Source: Pseudomonas sp. TH31 | Lineage (GTDB): Bacteria > Pseudomonadota > Gammaproteobacteria > Pseudomonadales > Pseudomonadaceae | Length of the DNA: 64,000 nucleotides | Reading direction: 5' to 3' | Assembly (NCBI RefSeq): GCF_016650815.1 | Contig: NZ_JAEKEZ010000016.1 | Location: 1 to 64,000 of the forward strand | In this document: positions 27,192 to 37,368 of the stretch, piece after piece | Layout of the letters: the number at the start of each line of letters is the position of its first letter | How positions within the stretch are numbered: position 1 is the stretch's first letter | Made by a program: the position numbers and the translations under genes | The notes under the pieces: generated by a model | The model's input: the letters and a program-made list of their open reading frames with translations, nothing else | The model's database searches: none | Told to the model about the DNA's origin: nothing

Positions 27192-28646
27192 TCAGGACAG
27201 TATGTGGTCGGCGGGTTTCAACGCCCGGGTCAAGCGGTGATAGCTGAAACTGAACCCCGGAAACATGGCGATCACATGACCGCTCCTGCTTTGATACCAA
27301 CTGTGGCAGCCCCCGGACTTCCACACCGTGCGTTCCATTTCCCGGTGGATCATTTCAGTGTAGGTACGTTCTGCTTCGGGGCGCACTTCAATGCTGCGCA
27401 GACCCCGTTCTTTTAGTGTTTGGATGCAACCGAGGATGTAATTCATCTGGGATTCGATGATGAACAGCGCCGAAGTGTGGCCAATGCCGGTGTTGGGGCC
27501 GATGACGATAAACAGGTTGGGAAAGTCCGGCAGGCTGGTGCCCAGATAGGCCCGTGGGTACTGGGCCCAAACGTCCTTCAGTTGCCTGCCGTTCCTGCCG
27601 GTGACCGGGTAGGAAATGACCCCGTCGGTGGCGTCGTAGCCGGTGGACCAGACGATGAGATCGACGTCGATGTGCTGGCCGTCCAACGTGTTGATGCCGG
27701 TTTCGTCGAGGGACGCGATGCCTTGTTCGCGGCTGTGCAGCGTCACGTTCGGCCGACCCAGCGCCGGGTACAGGGTGCTGGAAACCACCACCCGCTTGCA
27801 GCCGATGGTGAAATCCGGGGTCAACTTGCGGCGTAATTCGGGGTCAGGCACCTGGCGTTCAAGGAAGCGCAGGGCATGTTGTTGAACCAGACGAATCGCC
27901 GGGTTGGAATATTTGAAGGCGATCACCCGGGTTTCGAATTGCCAGTAGATCATCCAGCGCAGCAGCTTGTAGGCCGGTTTCAGCCCCAGCAACCAACGCT
28001 GAAATGTGCCGAACGTTCGGTCGGCGCGGGGCAGCACCCAATGGGCCGAGCGCTGGAACACGTGCAGGTGTCCGACGTCCTTGGCAATCGCCGGGATCAC
28101 CTGGGCCGCACTGGCGCCGCTGCCGACGATGGCGACCCGTTTACCGCTGTAGTCGTAGGAATGATCCCAGTTGTTGGTGTGAAAGGTTTTGCCCTCAAAG
28201 CGTTCTCGGCCTTCGACGCGTGGGACTACCGGCTGGCTCAGCGGACCGGTGGCATTGATCAGGAACTGCGCGTAGAACGTGCCTTTGCTGGCGGTGTGCA
28301 CCGCCCAGCGTTTGCCAGCTTCGTCCCATTCGATGCCCTCGACATTGGCTTCCAGCTCCACTTTGTCGCGCAAGCCGAAGTGCTCCACCACGTACTGGGT
28401 ATAGCGCTGCAGTTCGGCCTGTTCGGCAAACATCTGCGTCCACTGGTACGGCGCAAAGGACAGCGAATACAGCGGCGAGGGCACGTCGACGGCCGCACCG
28501 GGGTAGGTGTTCTGGCACCAGGTGCCGCCGAAAAAGTCTCGCCGTTCCAGCAGGCGAAAATCGCTGATCCCGGCCTTGAGCAAATTGATCGCCGCGCATT
28601 GGCCGCCAAAACCGCTGCCGATGATCAACACTTCAAAGGTCTGCAT
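27192..28646 (-). CDS. Flavin-containing monooxygenase, Baeyer-Villiger type
   Basis: NADPH-dependent FAD monooxygenase of 484 residues. It has the FAD Rossmann motif GSGFGG at residue 11, GGTWCQNTYPGAAVDVPS, the fingerprint FEGKTFHTNNWDH (FxGxxxHxxxW) near 150, and the NADP motif GSGASA near 176. The family oxidises ketones to esters or lactones. It heads the minus-strand cluster with the alpha/beta hydrolase 21 bp downstream. The substrate is unknown; a lipid-like or cyclic ketone fits the hydrophobic partner. Confidence 0.88.
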   Translation of the reverse strand: MQTFEVLIIGSGFGGQCAAINLLKAGISDFRLLERRDFFGGTWCQNTYPGAAVDVPSPLYSLSFAPYQWTQMFAEQAELQRYTQYVVEHFGLRDKVELEANVEGIEWDEAGKRWAVHTASKGTFYAQFLINATGPLSQPVVPRVEGRERFEGKTFHTNNWDHSYDYSGKRVAIVGSGASAAQVIPAIAKDVGHLHVFQRSAHWVLPRADRTFGTFQRWLLGLKPAYKLLRWMIYWQFETRVIAFKYSNPAIRLVQQHALRFLERQVPDPELRRKLTPDFTIGCKRVVVSSTLYPALGRPNVTLHSREQGIASLDETGINTLDGQHIDVDLIVWSTGYDATDGVISYPVTGRNGRQLKDVWAQYPRAYLGTSLPDFPNLFIVIGPNTGIGHTSALFIIESQMNYILGCIQTLKERGLRSIEVRPEAERTYTEMIHREMERTVWKSGGCHSWYQSRSGHVIAMFPGFSFSYHRLTRALKPADHILS

Positions 28647-28709
28647 GGGCCTCCTCTTTGCCGTTGTTTATCAAATCCTCCCATCATGTATAGCCAATCT
28701 TTCGCTGTT

Positions 28710-28801
28710 GCAGGAGCAAGGCTTGCCCGCGAAGAACGATGACGCGGTATACCTTGATAGACCGAGTTATCGTTCTTCGCGAGCAAGCTTTGCTCCTACA
28801 C
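28710..28801. repeat. REP doublet, family B variant
   Basis: Inverted arms GCAGGAGCAAGGCTTGCCCG and its imperfect complement ending CTTTGCTCCTACA, with an inner GAAGAACGA/TCGTTCTTC stem, between two divergent genes. Confidence 0.75.
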
Positions 28802-28917
28802 AGATAGCAGGCTATTCACCGCCAGTCGGTGATGGCTATTTGAGGTTGCCCTGATAGACTCCTTTCACACCCGCAACCCCCGGTGTAATCAGATTTCGTC
28901 AGGTGGCAGAGGCCTCT

Positions 28918-29991
28918 ATGGCAAAAACGGGAGGAAAGGGACTTTCACTGGCCAGGAGGCTCTATACATCGCGAACCCTGGGTTTGGCCCTCGGGTTGTT
29001 GTGCGTCAGTGCGGCGATGTACCCGCTCGACCCGGCGCCCTGGGTTTGGGGGATGATGCTGCTCAATGCCATCCTCTGGCCGCATCTGGCTTACCAATGG
29101 GCCCGCCGCGCCACCACTCCTTACCACGCCGAACACCGTAATCTGCTGGTGGACGCCTTTCTCGGCGGCTTCTGGGTCGCGGCCATGCAGTTCAATCCAT
29201 TGCCCAGCGCGACCACCATTTCCATGATGGCGATGAACAACGTGGCCATCGGCGGCTTGCGTTTTCTGTTGGCCGGCAGCGTGGCGCAAATCCTCGGGAT
29301 CGGCGCCGGATTTTTGATTTTCACCCCCGCGTTCATCCCGCAAACCAGTCCATTGCAGCTGTATGCCTGCTTGCCATTGATGTGCCTGTACCCTCTGGCT
29401 CTCGGCTGGATCTGCTTTCGCCAGGCCCATGTCCTGGGCCTGCAAAAACGTGAACTGCTGGCCCTGAGCCGCACTGACAGCCTCACCGGTTTGTTGAACC
29501 ACGGCGCCTGGAAGGATCAACTGGAAGTCGAACTCCGGCGTTGTCAGCGACAGAACCAGGGCGGGGCGATTGCGCTGATCGACATCGACCACTTCAAAAC
29601 CATCAACGACACCTACGGCCACGTCGCCGGGGACATTGTCCTGCGGCAGTTGAGCAAAATGCTCAAGCAAAACCTGCGGGCAGCGGATGTTGCCGGGCGT
29701 TACGGTGGCGATGAATTCTGCGTGATCCTCCCGGACTTGCCGCTCAACAGCGCCGCCGCCGCGATGGATGCGTTGCGCGATCGCTTTGCGACGTTGGGCT
29801 ATGAGCAAAACCCGGCGCTGACCGTCAGCCTGAGCATTGGCCTGGCCGCCTTCAACCCGACGCACACCGACGCGACACTGTGGCTCAACGACGCCGACGA
29901 GGCGCTTTATGAAGCCAAGACCACCGGGCGCAACCGCGTTATCTGCTGCAGTGACGGCAAGCCCCGTCGTGAGATGCTGGATTCGGTTTGA
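28918..29991 (+). CDS. Diguanylate cyclase with MASE2 sensor domain
   Basis: Protein of 357 residues. The N-terminal 170 residues are several membrane helices of MASE2 type. The GGDEF domain follows (SRTDSLTGLLNHGAW, DIDHFKTINDTYGH, RYGGDEF). The active-site GGDEF is intact, and an inhibitory I-site RAAD lies five residues before it, so it should make c-di-GMP with feedback inhibition. It resembles E. coli DgcC (AdrA), which drives cellulose production. ATG 28918 has AGAGG upstream. Confidence 0.92.
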   Translation: MAKTGGKGLSLARRLYTSRTLGLALGLLCVSAAMYPLDPAPWVWGMMLLNAILWPHLAYQWARRATTPYHAEHRNLLVDAFLGGFWVAAMQFNPLPSATTISMMAMNNVAIGGLRFLLAGSVAQILGIGAGFLIFTPAFIPQTSPLQLYACLPLMCLYPLALGWICFRQAHVLGLQKRELLALSRTDSLTGLLNHGAWKDQLEVELRRCQRQNQGGAIALIDIDHFKTINDTYGHVAGDIVLRQLSKMLKQNLRAADVAGRYGGDEFCVILPDLPLNSAAAAMDALRDRFATLGYEQNPALTVSLSIGLAAFNPTHTDATLWLNDADEALYEAKTTGRNRVICCSDGKPRREMLDSV

Positions 29992-30010
29992 CTGATTCAC
30001 AGCAAATCCC

Positions 30011-30100
30011 TGTGGGAGCGGGCTTGCTCGCGAAAGCGGTGTGTCAGTCGACATCAATGCTGGATATCAGGGCCCCTTCGCGAGCAAGCCCGCTCCCACA
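30011..30100. repeat. REP doublet, family B (TGTGGGAGCGGGCTTGCTCGCG)
   Basis: Inverted arms of about 28 bases separated by about 35 bases. A single extra arm follows at 30145-30170. Confidence 0.85.
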
Positions 30101-30278
30101 TTTGACCGGGGCTGAACACAAAATCTGTGTAGCACTCAGTTCCTTGTGGGAGCGAGCCTGCTCGCGATAGCCGAACCTCGGTCCAAAGCCGAACGCTCAG
30201 TGTCGCATCCGGTATAGAGCCTTGCGCTGCAGTCAGGTAGGGTGTTTTTCACCCCCGACACGAAACAAGGATTGATTC

Positions 30279-31519
30279 ATGACGTTCAAACGCTCTCGCT
30301 CCCCACTGGCCACCAGCCTCGCCCTGACCCTCGCTCTGGGTGCTTTCGCCCCCGCAGCCTTCGCCGAACCCCACAAGCAAGTCCTTGCCGACTCCGAGCA
30401 ATACAAGGCTGATGCCCTGAAGCTGCTGGAGAAACTGGTCAACATCGACTCAGGCTCCGGCTATGAACCTGGCTTGACCCAGGTCCGCGAGATTGCGGTC
30501 GAGGAGCTGAAAAAACTCGGCTTCAGCATCGAACTGGTGCCGAACACCCCGGATAAAAGCAGCCATGTGATCGCCACGCTCAAAGGCACCGGCAAGGCAA
30601 AAATCCTGTTGATGGCGCACATGGACACTGTGTTCAAGGAAGGCTCGGCCGCCGAACGTCCGTTCCACATCAAGGACGGTCGCGCCTACGGGCCGGGCGT
30701 GATGGATGACAAGGGCGGCATCGTTGCCGGAATCTATGCGCTCAAAGTCCTGAAAAACCTCGATTTCAAGGACTACGCCCAGATCACCTTTTTGCTCGAT
30801 GCCAGCGAAGAAACCGGCTCTGAGGTCGCCACCGACCTGATCAAGAAAACCGCCAGGGCCCACGACGTGACCCTCAACCTCGAACCGGGTCGCGCGGCCG
30901 ATGGCCTGGTGGTGTGGCGCAAAGGCAGCGCCACGGCGGTGGTCGAAGTGAAGGGCAAGGCCGCCCATGCCGGCGTCGCGCCGGAGCAGGGCCGTAATGC
31001 CGCGATGGAAGCGGCGCACCAGATTTTGCAACTGGGCAAACTGGGTGACGAAGATAAAAAACCACCATCAACTTCACCGTGATCAAGGCCGGCGACCGCA
31101 CCAACGTGATCCCGGACCAAGCCACCGCCAAGGCCGACGTGCGCGCGGCGGTACCGGAGGAATTTGACCGGATCGAGAAGGACCTGGCACGGGTCTCCCA
31201 GAACAAATTGATCGCGGATACCGAAGTTACCACCACACTGCAGCGCGGCTTGCCGCCGATGCCGCAGACGAAAGAGTCGGATCGCCTGATGGCCATGGCC
31301 CAGGGGATTTACGGGGAGATTGGCCGCAAGTTGACCGAAGAAGGCAGTGGCGGGGCGGCGGATGCCAGCCTCTCGGCCGGTGTCGGGACGCCGACGCTGG
31401 ATGGGTTCGGGATTGTCGGCGGCGGTATTCATACACCAGAGGAATACGCAGAGGTCGAGAGCGTAACGCCGCGGATTTATCTGTTGTCGCGGATGATTAT
31501 GGAGTTGGCCAAGCAGTAA
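30279..31519 (+). pseudogene. M20 family metallopeptidase, CPG2-like, exported (single frameshift)
   Basis: Zinc exopeptidase resembling Pseudomonas carboxypeptidase G2 (glutamate carboxypeptidase). It has a signal peptide ending PAAFA, metal ligands in LMAHMDTV, GPGVMDDKGG and DASEETGS, a dimerisation domain with AAHAGVAPEQGRN, and a final GGIHTPEEYAE. An A6 run at 31056-31061 breaks the frame; A7 restores KKTTINFTVIKAGDRTNVIP. Acts in the periplasm. Probably intact in reality. Confidence 0.85.
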
Positions 31520-31618
31520 GCCACTGCATTCCCCAAGTGGACGCAGGTCCCTGTGGCGAGGGGCAGCCCCTCGTCACAGAGGTTTACAGCTGTGGTTTAG
31601 CGGTGTTTCGGCCGGTAT

Positions 31619-31711
31619 CTGCGAGCAGGCTCGCTCCCACATTTGTCCTGTGTTGATCACGAGATGTGTGTTCAACAACGATCCACTGTGGGAGCGAGCC
31701 TGCTCGCGAAG
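31619..31711. repeat. REP doublet, family B
   Basis: Arms TGCGAGCAGGCTCGCTCCCA and TGGGAGCGAGCCTGCTCGCG flank about 40 bases, between the convergent peptidase and decarboxylase genes. Confidence 0.8.
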
Positions 31712-31749
31712 GTGTCCTGTCAGCTCACAACGTCATACCCGCGGAACCA

Positions 31750-32619
31750 TCACTCCTTGACGCGCATAAACTCTTCCGCCCAGCGGATGTAATCCTCAGG
31801 CTGCGTATAGGTATGCGTCAGCTCGGTCGCGCTCAAATCCGAGGCCTGGGTAAAGATCTGCCGCTGTTCACGCAAGCTGTCGTATGTTGCCTTGATCGCC
31901 GCAAAGTACGCGCCATGGCCGTCGATGGTGACCCGCACGCCCAGTTCCGCCAGGCGTTTGTCGTCGCGCAGCGCCGGGTTACCGTAGGTGACCAGCATCA
32001 GCGGCACGCTCAGGTGCTCGGCGATTTTTTCCAGTTGGTCGAAGTCCTGGACGCCGACCATGCAAATCCCGTCGGCCCCGGCGTTCTGGTATTGCCGGGT
32101 GCGGCTAATGATTTCCTGGATCGGCAGGATCCCCGCATTGGTGCGGGCGATGATCGCCATTTCCTTGTCGACCCGGGCTTCCAGCGCTGCGCGAATCTTG
32201 CCGACACCTTCAGCAACGCCGATCAAATCGGTGGATTTGCGGCCGAATTGGGCCGGCAACAGGGTGTCTTCGATGGTCAAGGCGGCGATGCCGGCGCGTT
32301 CGAGTTCGACGATGGTGCGCATCACGTTCAGGGCGTTGCCGTAGCCGTGGTCGGCGTCGGCGATGACCGGCAGTTGGGCCACGCGGCCAATGCGGGTGGC
32401 CTGTTCAGCGAATTCGCTGAGGGTGATCAGGGCGAAATCCGGGGCGCCCAGTACCTGCAACGAGGCGACCGAACCACCGAGAATCCCGACTTCAAAACCC
32501 AGGTCTGCGGCGATACGCGCCGACATCGGGTCGAACACCGAGGCGGTGTGGTAACAGGTGTCAGAGGCCAGCAATTGGCGAAAGTTACGGCGCAAATCTT
32601 GATGAGAAAGCCTGGACAT
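31750..32619 (-). CDS. Oxaloacetate decarboxylase (isocitrate lyase/PEP mutase superfamily)
   Basis: TIM-barrel enzyme of 289 residues, close to the P. aeruginosa PA4872 type. Signature segments are [35 protein letters not shown] (metal-binding Asp), [14 protein letters not shown] and IARTNAG. It decarboxylates oxaloacetate to pyruvate with Mg2+. ATG 32619 was chosen because family alignment begins [10 protein letters not shown]; an upstream frame adds 25 residues without support. It stands alone and convergent with the peptidase. Confidence 0.83.
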   Translation of the reverse strand: MSRLSHQDLRRNFRQLLASDTCYHTASVFDPMSARIAADLGFEVGILGGSVASLQVLGAPDFALITLSEFAEQATRIGRVAQLPVIADADHGYGNALNVMRTIVELERAGIAALTIEDTLLPAQFGRKSTDLIGVAEGVGKIRAALEARVDKEMAIIARTNAGILPIQEIISRTRQYQNAGADGICMVGVQDFDQLEKIAEHLSVPLMLVTYGNPALRDDKRLAELGVRVTIDGHGAYFAAIKATYDSLREQRQIFTQASDLSATELTHTYTQPEDYIRWAEEFMRVKE

Positions 32620-32781
32620 ATAAGTTCCACCACTGCATTGGAATGGAAGGGCTTGAGCAAAAGTGTCAACGCCGAAGGAACAAAAGGCTATCACGCGGGC
32701 GGGGTCAGGAGGATGACGAATTTGTCGGGGAAGGACGCCGGGTCAAAAGATTGCAGTCTTCGCTATTCGGACGCCGTTCAC

Positions 32782-32938
32782 CTTGTAGCAGCTGCCGAAG
32801 GCTGCGTTCGAGTGTGCAGCGCTCGCAATCCGGTGTGCACCAATGATCGGGAAAACACGATGTAGGGTTGTCATGAAGTCTTGGATGGCGGTTTTGGCAG
32901 CTACTTCGTCCGAACGCAGGCTTCGCCAACTGCTACAG
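32782..32938. repeat. REP doublet, family C
   Basis: Arms TTGTAGCAGCTGCCGAAGGC and CGAACGCAGGCTTCGCCAAC are separated by about 90 bases, between the decarboxylase and aruG. Confidence 0.75.
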
Positions 32939-32957
32939 AGGAGGTCGGTTTCAACCC

Positions 32958-33991
32958 TCAAGCGGCCACCGCCTGCTGCGCCTGATTCAACAACGGCACC
33001 GCCCGCACCGAATTCCCCGGTTGCAACTGCAAACGCTTGGCGGTCAGGCGGTCGACGATCAGGCTGTTGCCCACCAGCCGCGCCTTGGCGGTGGTGATGC
33101 GGCAGTTTTCCATGCGTTGGTTGTGGATCAGCCACGCCGGGGCCTGTTCGTCCGGGGTGCCAATGCCCAGCACCAGCGGCTGGCTGTCGCGCACGGTGCG
33201 GATTTTCGACACTTGGGCTTCAATCACCGGCCCGCCGTCAAAGATGTCGATGTAGTCCTTGTGGGCAAAACCCTCGGCATTGAGGATCTTCAGCGCCGTT
33301 TGCGTGTTCGGGTGCGCCTTGCCGATGACTGCCTGAGCCTGTTCGGTGAGCAGGCAGGTGTACAGCGGTTGGCGTGGCATCAGTTCGGCGATGAACGACT
33401 TGTTGCCCAGCCCCGACAGATGATCGGCGTGGCTGAAATCCATCTTGAAAAAGTGCCGGCCCAGACTGTCCCAGAACGGTGAACAGCCCTGTTCATCGGC
33501 ACTGCCGCGCAGTTCGGCGATGAGCTTGTCGCCAAACAGTTGCGGGAACTCGGCGACGAACAGCAGCCGTCCCAGCGACAGCAACCGCCCGTTGTTGCCG
33601 TAGCGCTGATCGGGGCGCAGGAACAGCGAGCAGAGTTGCGATTGGCCGGTCATTTCGTTGTTCAGGAACAAGGTCGGAATCTGTCGCTGGATGCCCAGGT
33701 CCGGCGCCGAACTGACTGTCAGCCCGACCCGGTAGTTGTACCAGGGCTCGCGCATGCCGACAGCCCCCGTCACGGCACTGACCCCGACCACGCGCTGATC
33801 GTCGTCCTCCAGCACAAACAGGTAATCGGCGTCGGCACGTTCGACCTGTTCGGCGAAGGTCCGTTGGGACCAGCGCACACGGTGGGCCAGGCGATCTTCG
33901 TTCGCCGGCAGGGTGGTGAACCCGGGCCGGCCTGTTGCACCAGCGTCAGCAAGGCGGGCAGGTCGGTGATGTGAACCGGACGGACAATCAT
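32958..33991 (-). pseudogene. aruG: Arginine N-succinyltransferase subunit beta AruG (single frameshift)
   Basis: Second subunit of the AstA-type acyltransferase that succinylates arginine or ornithine in the AST pathway. It begins MIVRPVHITDLPALLTLVQQ at ATG 33991 after AGGAG. Conserved segments are EPWYNYRVGLTVSSAPDLG, FLNNEMTGQSQLCSLFL and DIFDGGPVIEAQ. A missing base at about 33921-33926 shifts the frame; repair gives QQAGPGFTTLPANED. It lies 61 bp after aruF. The usual aruC, aruD, aruB and aruE partners are not in the window. Confidence 0.88.
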
Positions 33992-34052
33992 GATGCAGCT
34001 CCTTTGGCGCGCGTGCTCGGGCGCTGTCGTTGGGCACGGGGCCAGGTGATCC

Positions 34053-35068
34053 TCACAGGGCGATCAGCCGGATCGGGCTGCCGTCGGTGACGTTCAGGGC
34101 GGCGCACAGGTCGGCGCTCAAGCCCACCGGCTGTCCGGCGGTGTAGTCCAGTTCGGTGATGAGGGCCCGGTAATCCTTGAGCGACTCGTTGCTCACCAGG
34201 TAACTGCCCCGGGCGTCGATGGTCTCGACGGGCTGCGCGGTGCCGGTGTGGCTGTGGGCAATAGAGCGAATGTTCGCGGTACGCGCATAAAGCGTCGGGC
34301 CACCGTCGAACAGGTCGATGTAGCTGTTGGTTTCAAAGCCTTCGCGCTCCAGGATGTCGAACGCTTCCTGGCCGTCGGGGTGAATCCGGCCAATGCACGC
34401 TTGCGCTGCTTCAGGCAGCATCGGCACGTAGATCGGGTATTGCGGCATCAGTTCGGCGAGGAAGGTCCGGCTCTCCAGGCCACAGAGCCGCTCGGCCTCG
34501 ACGTAAGGCAGGTCAAAAAAGTGTTTGCCCAGGGCATCCCAGAACGGCGACTGGCCCTGATCGTCGCTGTACCCGACGATTTCGGTGATCACCGCTTCGG
34601 AAAAACGCGCTGGGTGAGCCGCGATAAACTGCAGCCGGGCCCGTGACAGCAGCTCGGAAAAGGGCGTGCGCACCAGTGCGGCGTCAATGTGAAAGCCGCG
34701 CAGCAAGGTGTGGCCGCTGAGGTCGTGGCACAACGACAGCGCCGGCACGCCGTGCTCGATGTTCAGCTCCCGGAGGTGCTGGTGAAGTGGCGGTTGCGCA
34801 GGCTGTAGAACGGCTCGCTGAAACCGGCGGTGGCGAGGATTTCCGAGCAGCCGGTCAGACGCTGGCTGGCCAGGTCTTCGAGGACGAAAAAGTAGTTCTC
34901 CGGGCCGTTGCCTTGCACGTCTTTGTCGAACGAGGCGCAGGAGTCGAGAATTTTCTCGCGCAGGCGTTCGCTGTCGTCCGGCAGGGACGTGACGCCCACC
35001 AGGCTGTCGCGGGCCAGTTGTTGCAACTGGGGCAGGTCGGTTAACTCGACCGGGCGTAAGACCAGCAT
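34053..35068 (-). pseudogene. aruF: Arginine N-succinyltransferase subunit alpha AruF (single frameshift)
   Basis: First subunit, paralogous to AruG. It begins MLVLRPVELTDLPQLQQLA at ATG 35068, with GGAG upstream. Conserved segments are ENYFFVLEDLASQRLTGCSE, FSEAVITEIVGYSDDQGQSP and DLFDGGPTLYARTANIRS. A base missing at about 34771 shifts the frame; repair joins HFTSTSRELNIEHGV. AruF and AruG form a heteromer. Here they end a cluster with a permease and a glutamine synthetase-like ligase, so this may be a second copy with a specialised role. Confidence 0.88.
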
Positions 35069-35188
35069 GGATGTACTCCTGTATCAAAGGGTTCGGCGGT
35101 TTGCCGTCGAACCTGACTATCACTGTCGGTGTCCACGCGTTAAAGCAGCGGTCGCCTGATTTGTTGTCAGACGCCGCCCTTTTTATTG

Positions 35189-36538
35189 TCAGACGTTGCT
35201 CGGGTCCGGCAGCGACGTGCTGGTCCCCAGCTTGTTCAGGAAGAACAAATAGACCACACCCAGGGCGATCCAGATCAAACCGAGTTTTTGTGCATCGACG
35301 CCCATGTTGTACATGATGGCTGCGACGATGATGAAGCCGACCACCGGGCAGAGCAGGTGACGGATCACCTGGCCGGACTTCTGCCGGCGCCAGTAGTAAT
35401 TGATCACGGTCAGGTGCAGCAGCATGAAGCCGCTCAACGCACCGAAGTTCACCAGGGAGGTGAGGGTGTCCACCGCGTTGATGAACAGGTAGCAGATCAC
35501 CAGCGACAACACGGCCACCAGGTAAATGCTGATGTAGGGCGTGTTGTATTTTGGATGGACCTTGGCCAGCACTTTCGGCAGTTTGCCGTCCCGCGCCATG
35601 CCAAATAGCAGCCGCGACACCGCTGCTTGCGAGGTAATGGCCACCGCCACGCCCCAGGCCAATGCCGTGGCCACGCCGGTGAGGGTCGCCAGCCAGCTGC
35701 CCGCGGCAATTTCAGCGATTTCATAAAACGCGGTGTCGGCGGACTTGAAGCCCATGCCGGCAGCCAGGTCGGTGGCGATCCAGGTCTGCACCACGAAGAT
35801 CACGCCCATCACCACCAGGGTAATCAGTGCAGCCTTGCCAACACTGCGGCCCGGGTCCTCTTTGATCTCTTCGGCGAGGGTGGAAATCGCATCGAAGCCA
35901 AGGAACGACAGCACTGCAATCGACACCGCTTGCATCAGCAGGGCGAAGTTGAATGTTTCGGGGTTGTACAGCGGCGCCAGCGTCAGCTCACCGTGACCGC
36001 CGCCGTTGTGCAGGGCATTCCAGGCGTAGAACAGGAAGATCCCCAGCACCACCAGTTGCGCGAGCAGAAAGACGATGTTCATCCGTGCGGTGAAGGTGAT
36101 GCCCCGCAGGTTCACAAACGTCGCGCTGACCAGGAACGCCAGGATGAAACCGACTTTCGGAATGTCCGGGTACAAGTGATTCAGCGCCATCGCCGCGTAG
36201 ACGTACAGCAGTGGCGGGATCAGCAGGTAATCAAGCAGCATCAACCAGCCGGCAATAAAGCCGACATGTTGATTCAAGCCCCGTTGTGCGTAGGAATACA
36301 CCGAGCCGGCAATCGGAAAAGCCCGGGCCATGCTGCCGTAGCTCAGGGCGGTGAACAGCATCGCCACCATGCCGATAATGTAGGCCAACGGTACCATCCC
36401 CGGCGCCTCGGCATTGACGTAGCCATACACACCGAACGGGGCGATGGGGATCATGAAGATCATCCCGTACACCACCAGATCCGTCAGCGTCAGGCTACGT
36501 TTCAACTCCTGCTTGTAGCCGAATTCTTCTATTTCCAT
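35189..36538 (-). CDS. APC family amino acid/polyamine permease
   Basis: Protein of 449 residues with about 12 predicted membrane helices. The consensus start LKRSLTLTDLVVYGMIFMIP is followed by the APC motif PIAGSVYSYAQRGL and FLGFDAISTLAEEIKEDP, all typical of amino acid or polyamine importers such as PuuP. It sits between the N-formylglutamate amidohydrolase and aruF on the same strand, so it probably imports the substrate of the cluster. Confidence 0.88.
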   Translation of the reverse strand: MEIEEFGYKQELKRSLTLTDLVVYGMIFMIPIAPFGVYGYVNAEAPGMVPLAYIIGMVAMLFTALSYGSMARAFPIAGSVYSYAQRGLNQHVGFIAGWLMLLDYLLIPPLLYVYAAMALNHLYPDIPKVGFILAFLVSATFVNLRGITFTARMNIVFLLAQLVVLGIFLFYAWNALHNGGGHGELTLAPLYNPETFNFALLMQAVSIAVLSFLGFDAISTLAEEIKEDPGRSVGKAALITLVVMGVIFVVQTWIATDLAAGMGFKSADTAFYEIAEIAAGSWLATLTGVATALAWGVAVAITSQAAVSRLLFGMARDGKLPKVLAKVHPKYNTPYISIYLVAVLSLVICYLFINAVDTLTSLVNFGALSGFMLLHLTVINYYWRRQKSGQVIRHLLCPVVGFIIVAAIMYNMGVDAQKLGLIWIALGVVYLFFLNKLGTSTSLPDPSNV

Positions 36539-36615
36539 GAAGCGTCTCTCCTGGTCATTCCATTGGGCAGCTTTTAGTTTTTATTGCGCTACAGCGCACA
36601 ACGTTTACTTTTTTC

Positions 36616-37368
36616 CTACAGCAAGGGGGCGAGGTATCCGCTCCAGCGTTCAATGGCCTCGGGCGTGCGCAGCAGATCGTTGCGCACCTCGATCAATACC
36701 GATTCCAGCCCACGGGCATCACCGTGCACCGGCACGGTCATGTCCCCCTGCGGGTCAATCTTGTACGGCTGATTGCCGGCCACTTTCTTCGAATGCCGGC
36801 TCAACCCGTCGATCACCCGTTGGGCGTAATCCCGGGCCTCGCCAAACAACACGCCGGCTTCCAGCAACCGGGGCTGACCGTAATAAATCGGGGTGAAACT
36901 GTGAATCCCCACCACACGCACCGTGCGTCCCTGTGCCACGCGCTCGTCGATCAGGCTTTGCAAACGCGTGTGAAACGGCTTGAACAACGTTTCCCGGCGG
37001 TATTCCCGGGTGGCTTCACTCAGTTGCTGGTTGCCCGGCACCGGATAAATCTCGCTCTGAGCCGGAATGCTGTCCGGGGCATGGCGTGGTCGATTCAGGT
37101 CAATCAACAGCCGTGAGTAGTTGGCGGCCAGCAGCGTCACGCCGAGGGTTTCGGACAAGTGCGTGGCAAGCGCCAGAGCGCCGATGTCCCAGGCGATGTG
37201 CTCACGGGCGGCTTCAAAGCTCAACCCCAGGTCATTCAACGCCGGCGGGATAAAACGGCTGGCGTGTTCGCACACCAGAATCAGCGGGTGCTCGGAGGCT
37301 TCCCGGATCAGGGTGTACGGGGGCTCGGTGTAGAGCCCGGGTTCAGCGGAGTCAGTACAGACGGGCAT
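36616..37368 (-). CDS. N-formylglutamate amidohydrolase family protein
   Basis: Protein of 250 residues of the zinc-dependent FGase fold. Motifs are LILVCEHASRFIP near residue 30, HIAWDIGA, RLLIDLNRP and GIHSFTPIYYG. Family members hydrolyse N-formylglutamate (HutG) or related N-acyl amino acids. The frame can start at GTG 37377 or ATG 37368; both overlap the end of the preceding ligase gene, so translation is coupled. Absence of hut genes suggests a substrate other than histidine-derived formylglutamate. Confidence 0.82.
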   Translation of the reverse strand: MPVCTDSAEPGLYTEPPYTLIREASEHPLILVCEHASRFIPPALNDLGLSFEAAREHIAWDIGALALATHLSETLGVTLLAANYSRLLIDLNRPRHAPDSIPAQSEIYPVPGNQQLSEATREYRRETLFKPFHTRLQSLIDERVAQGRTVRVVGIHSFTPIYYGQPRLLEAGVLFGEARDYAQRVIDGLSRHSKKVAGNQPYKIDPQGDMTVPVHGDARGLESVLIEVRNDLLRTPEAIERWSGYLAPLL

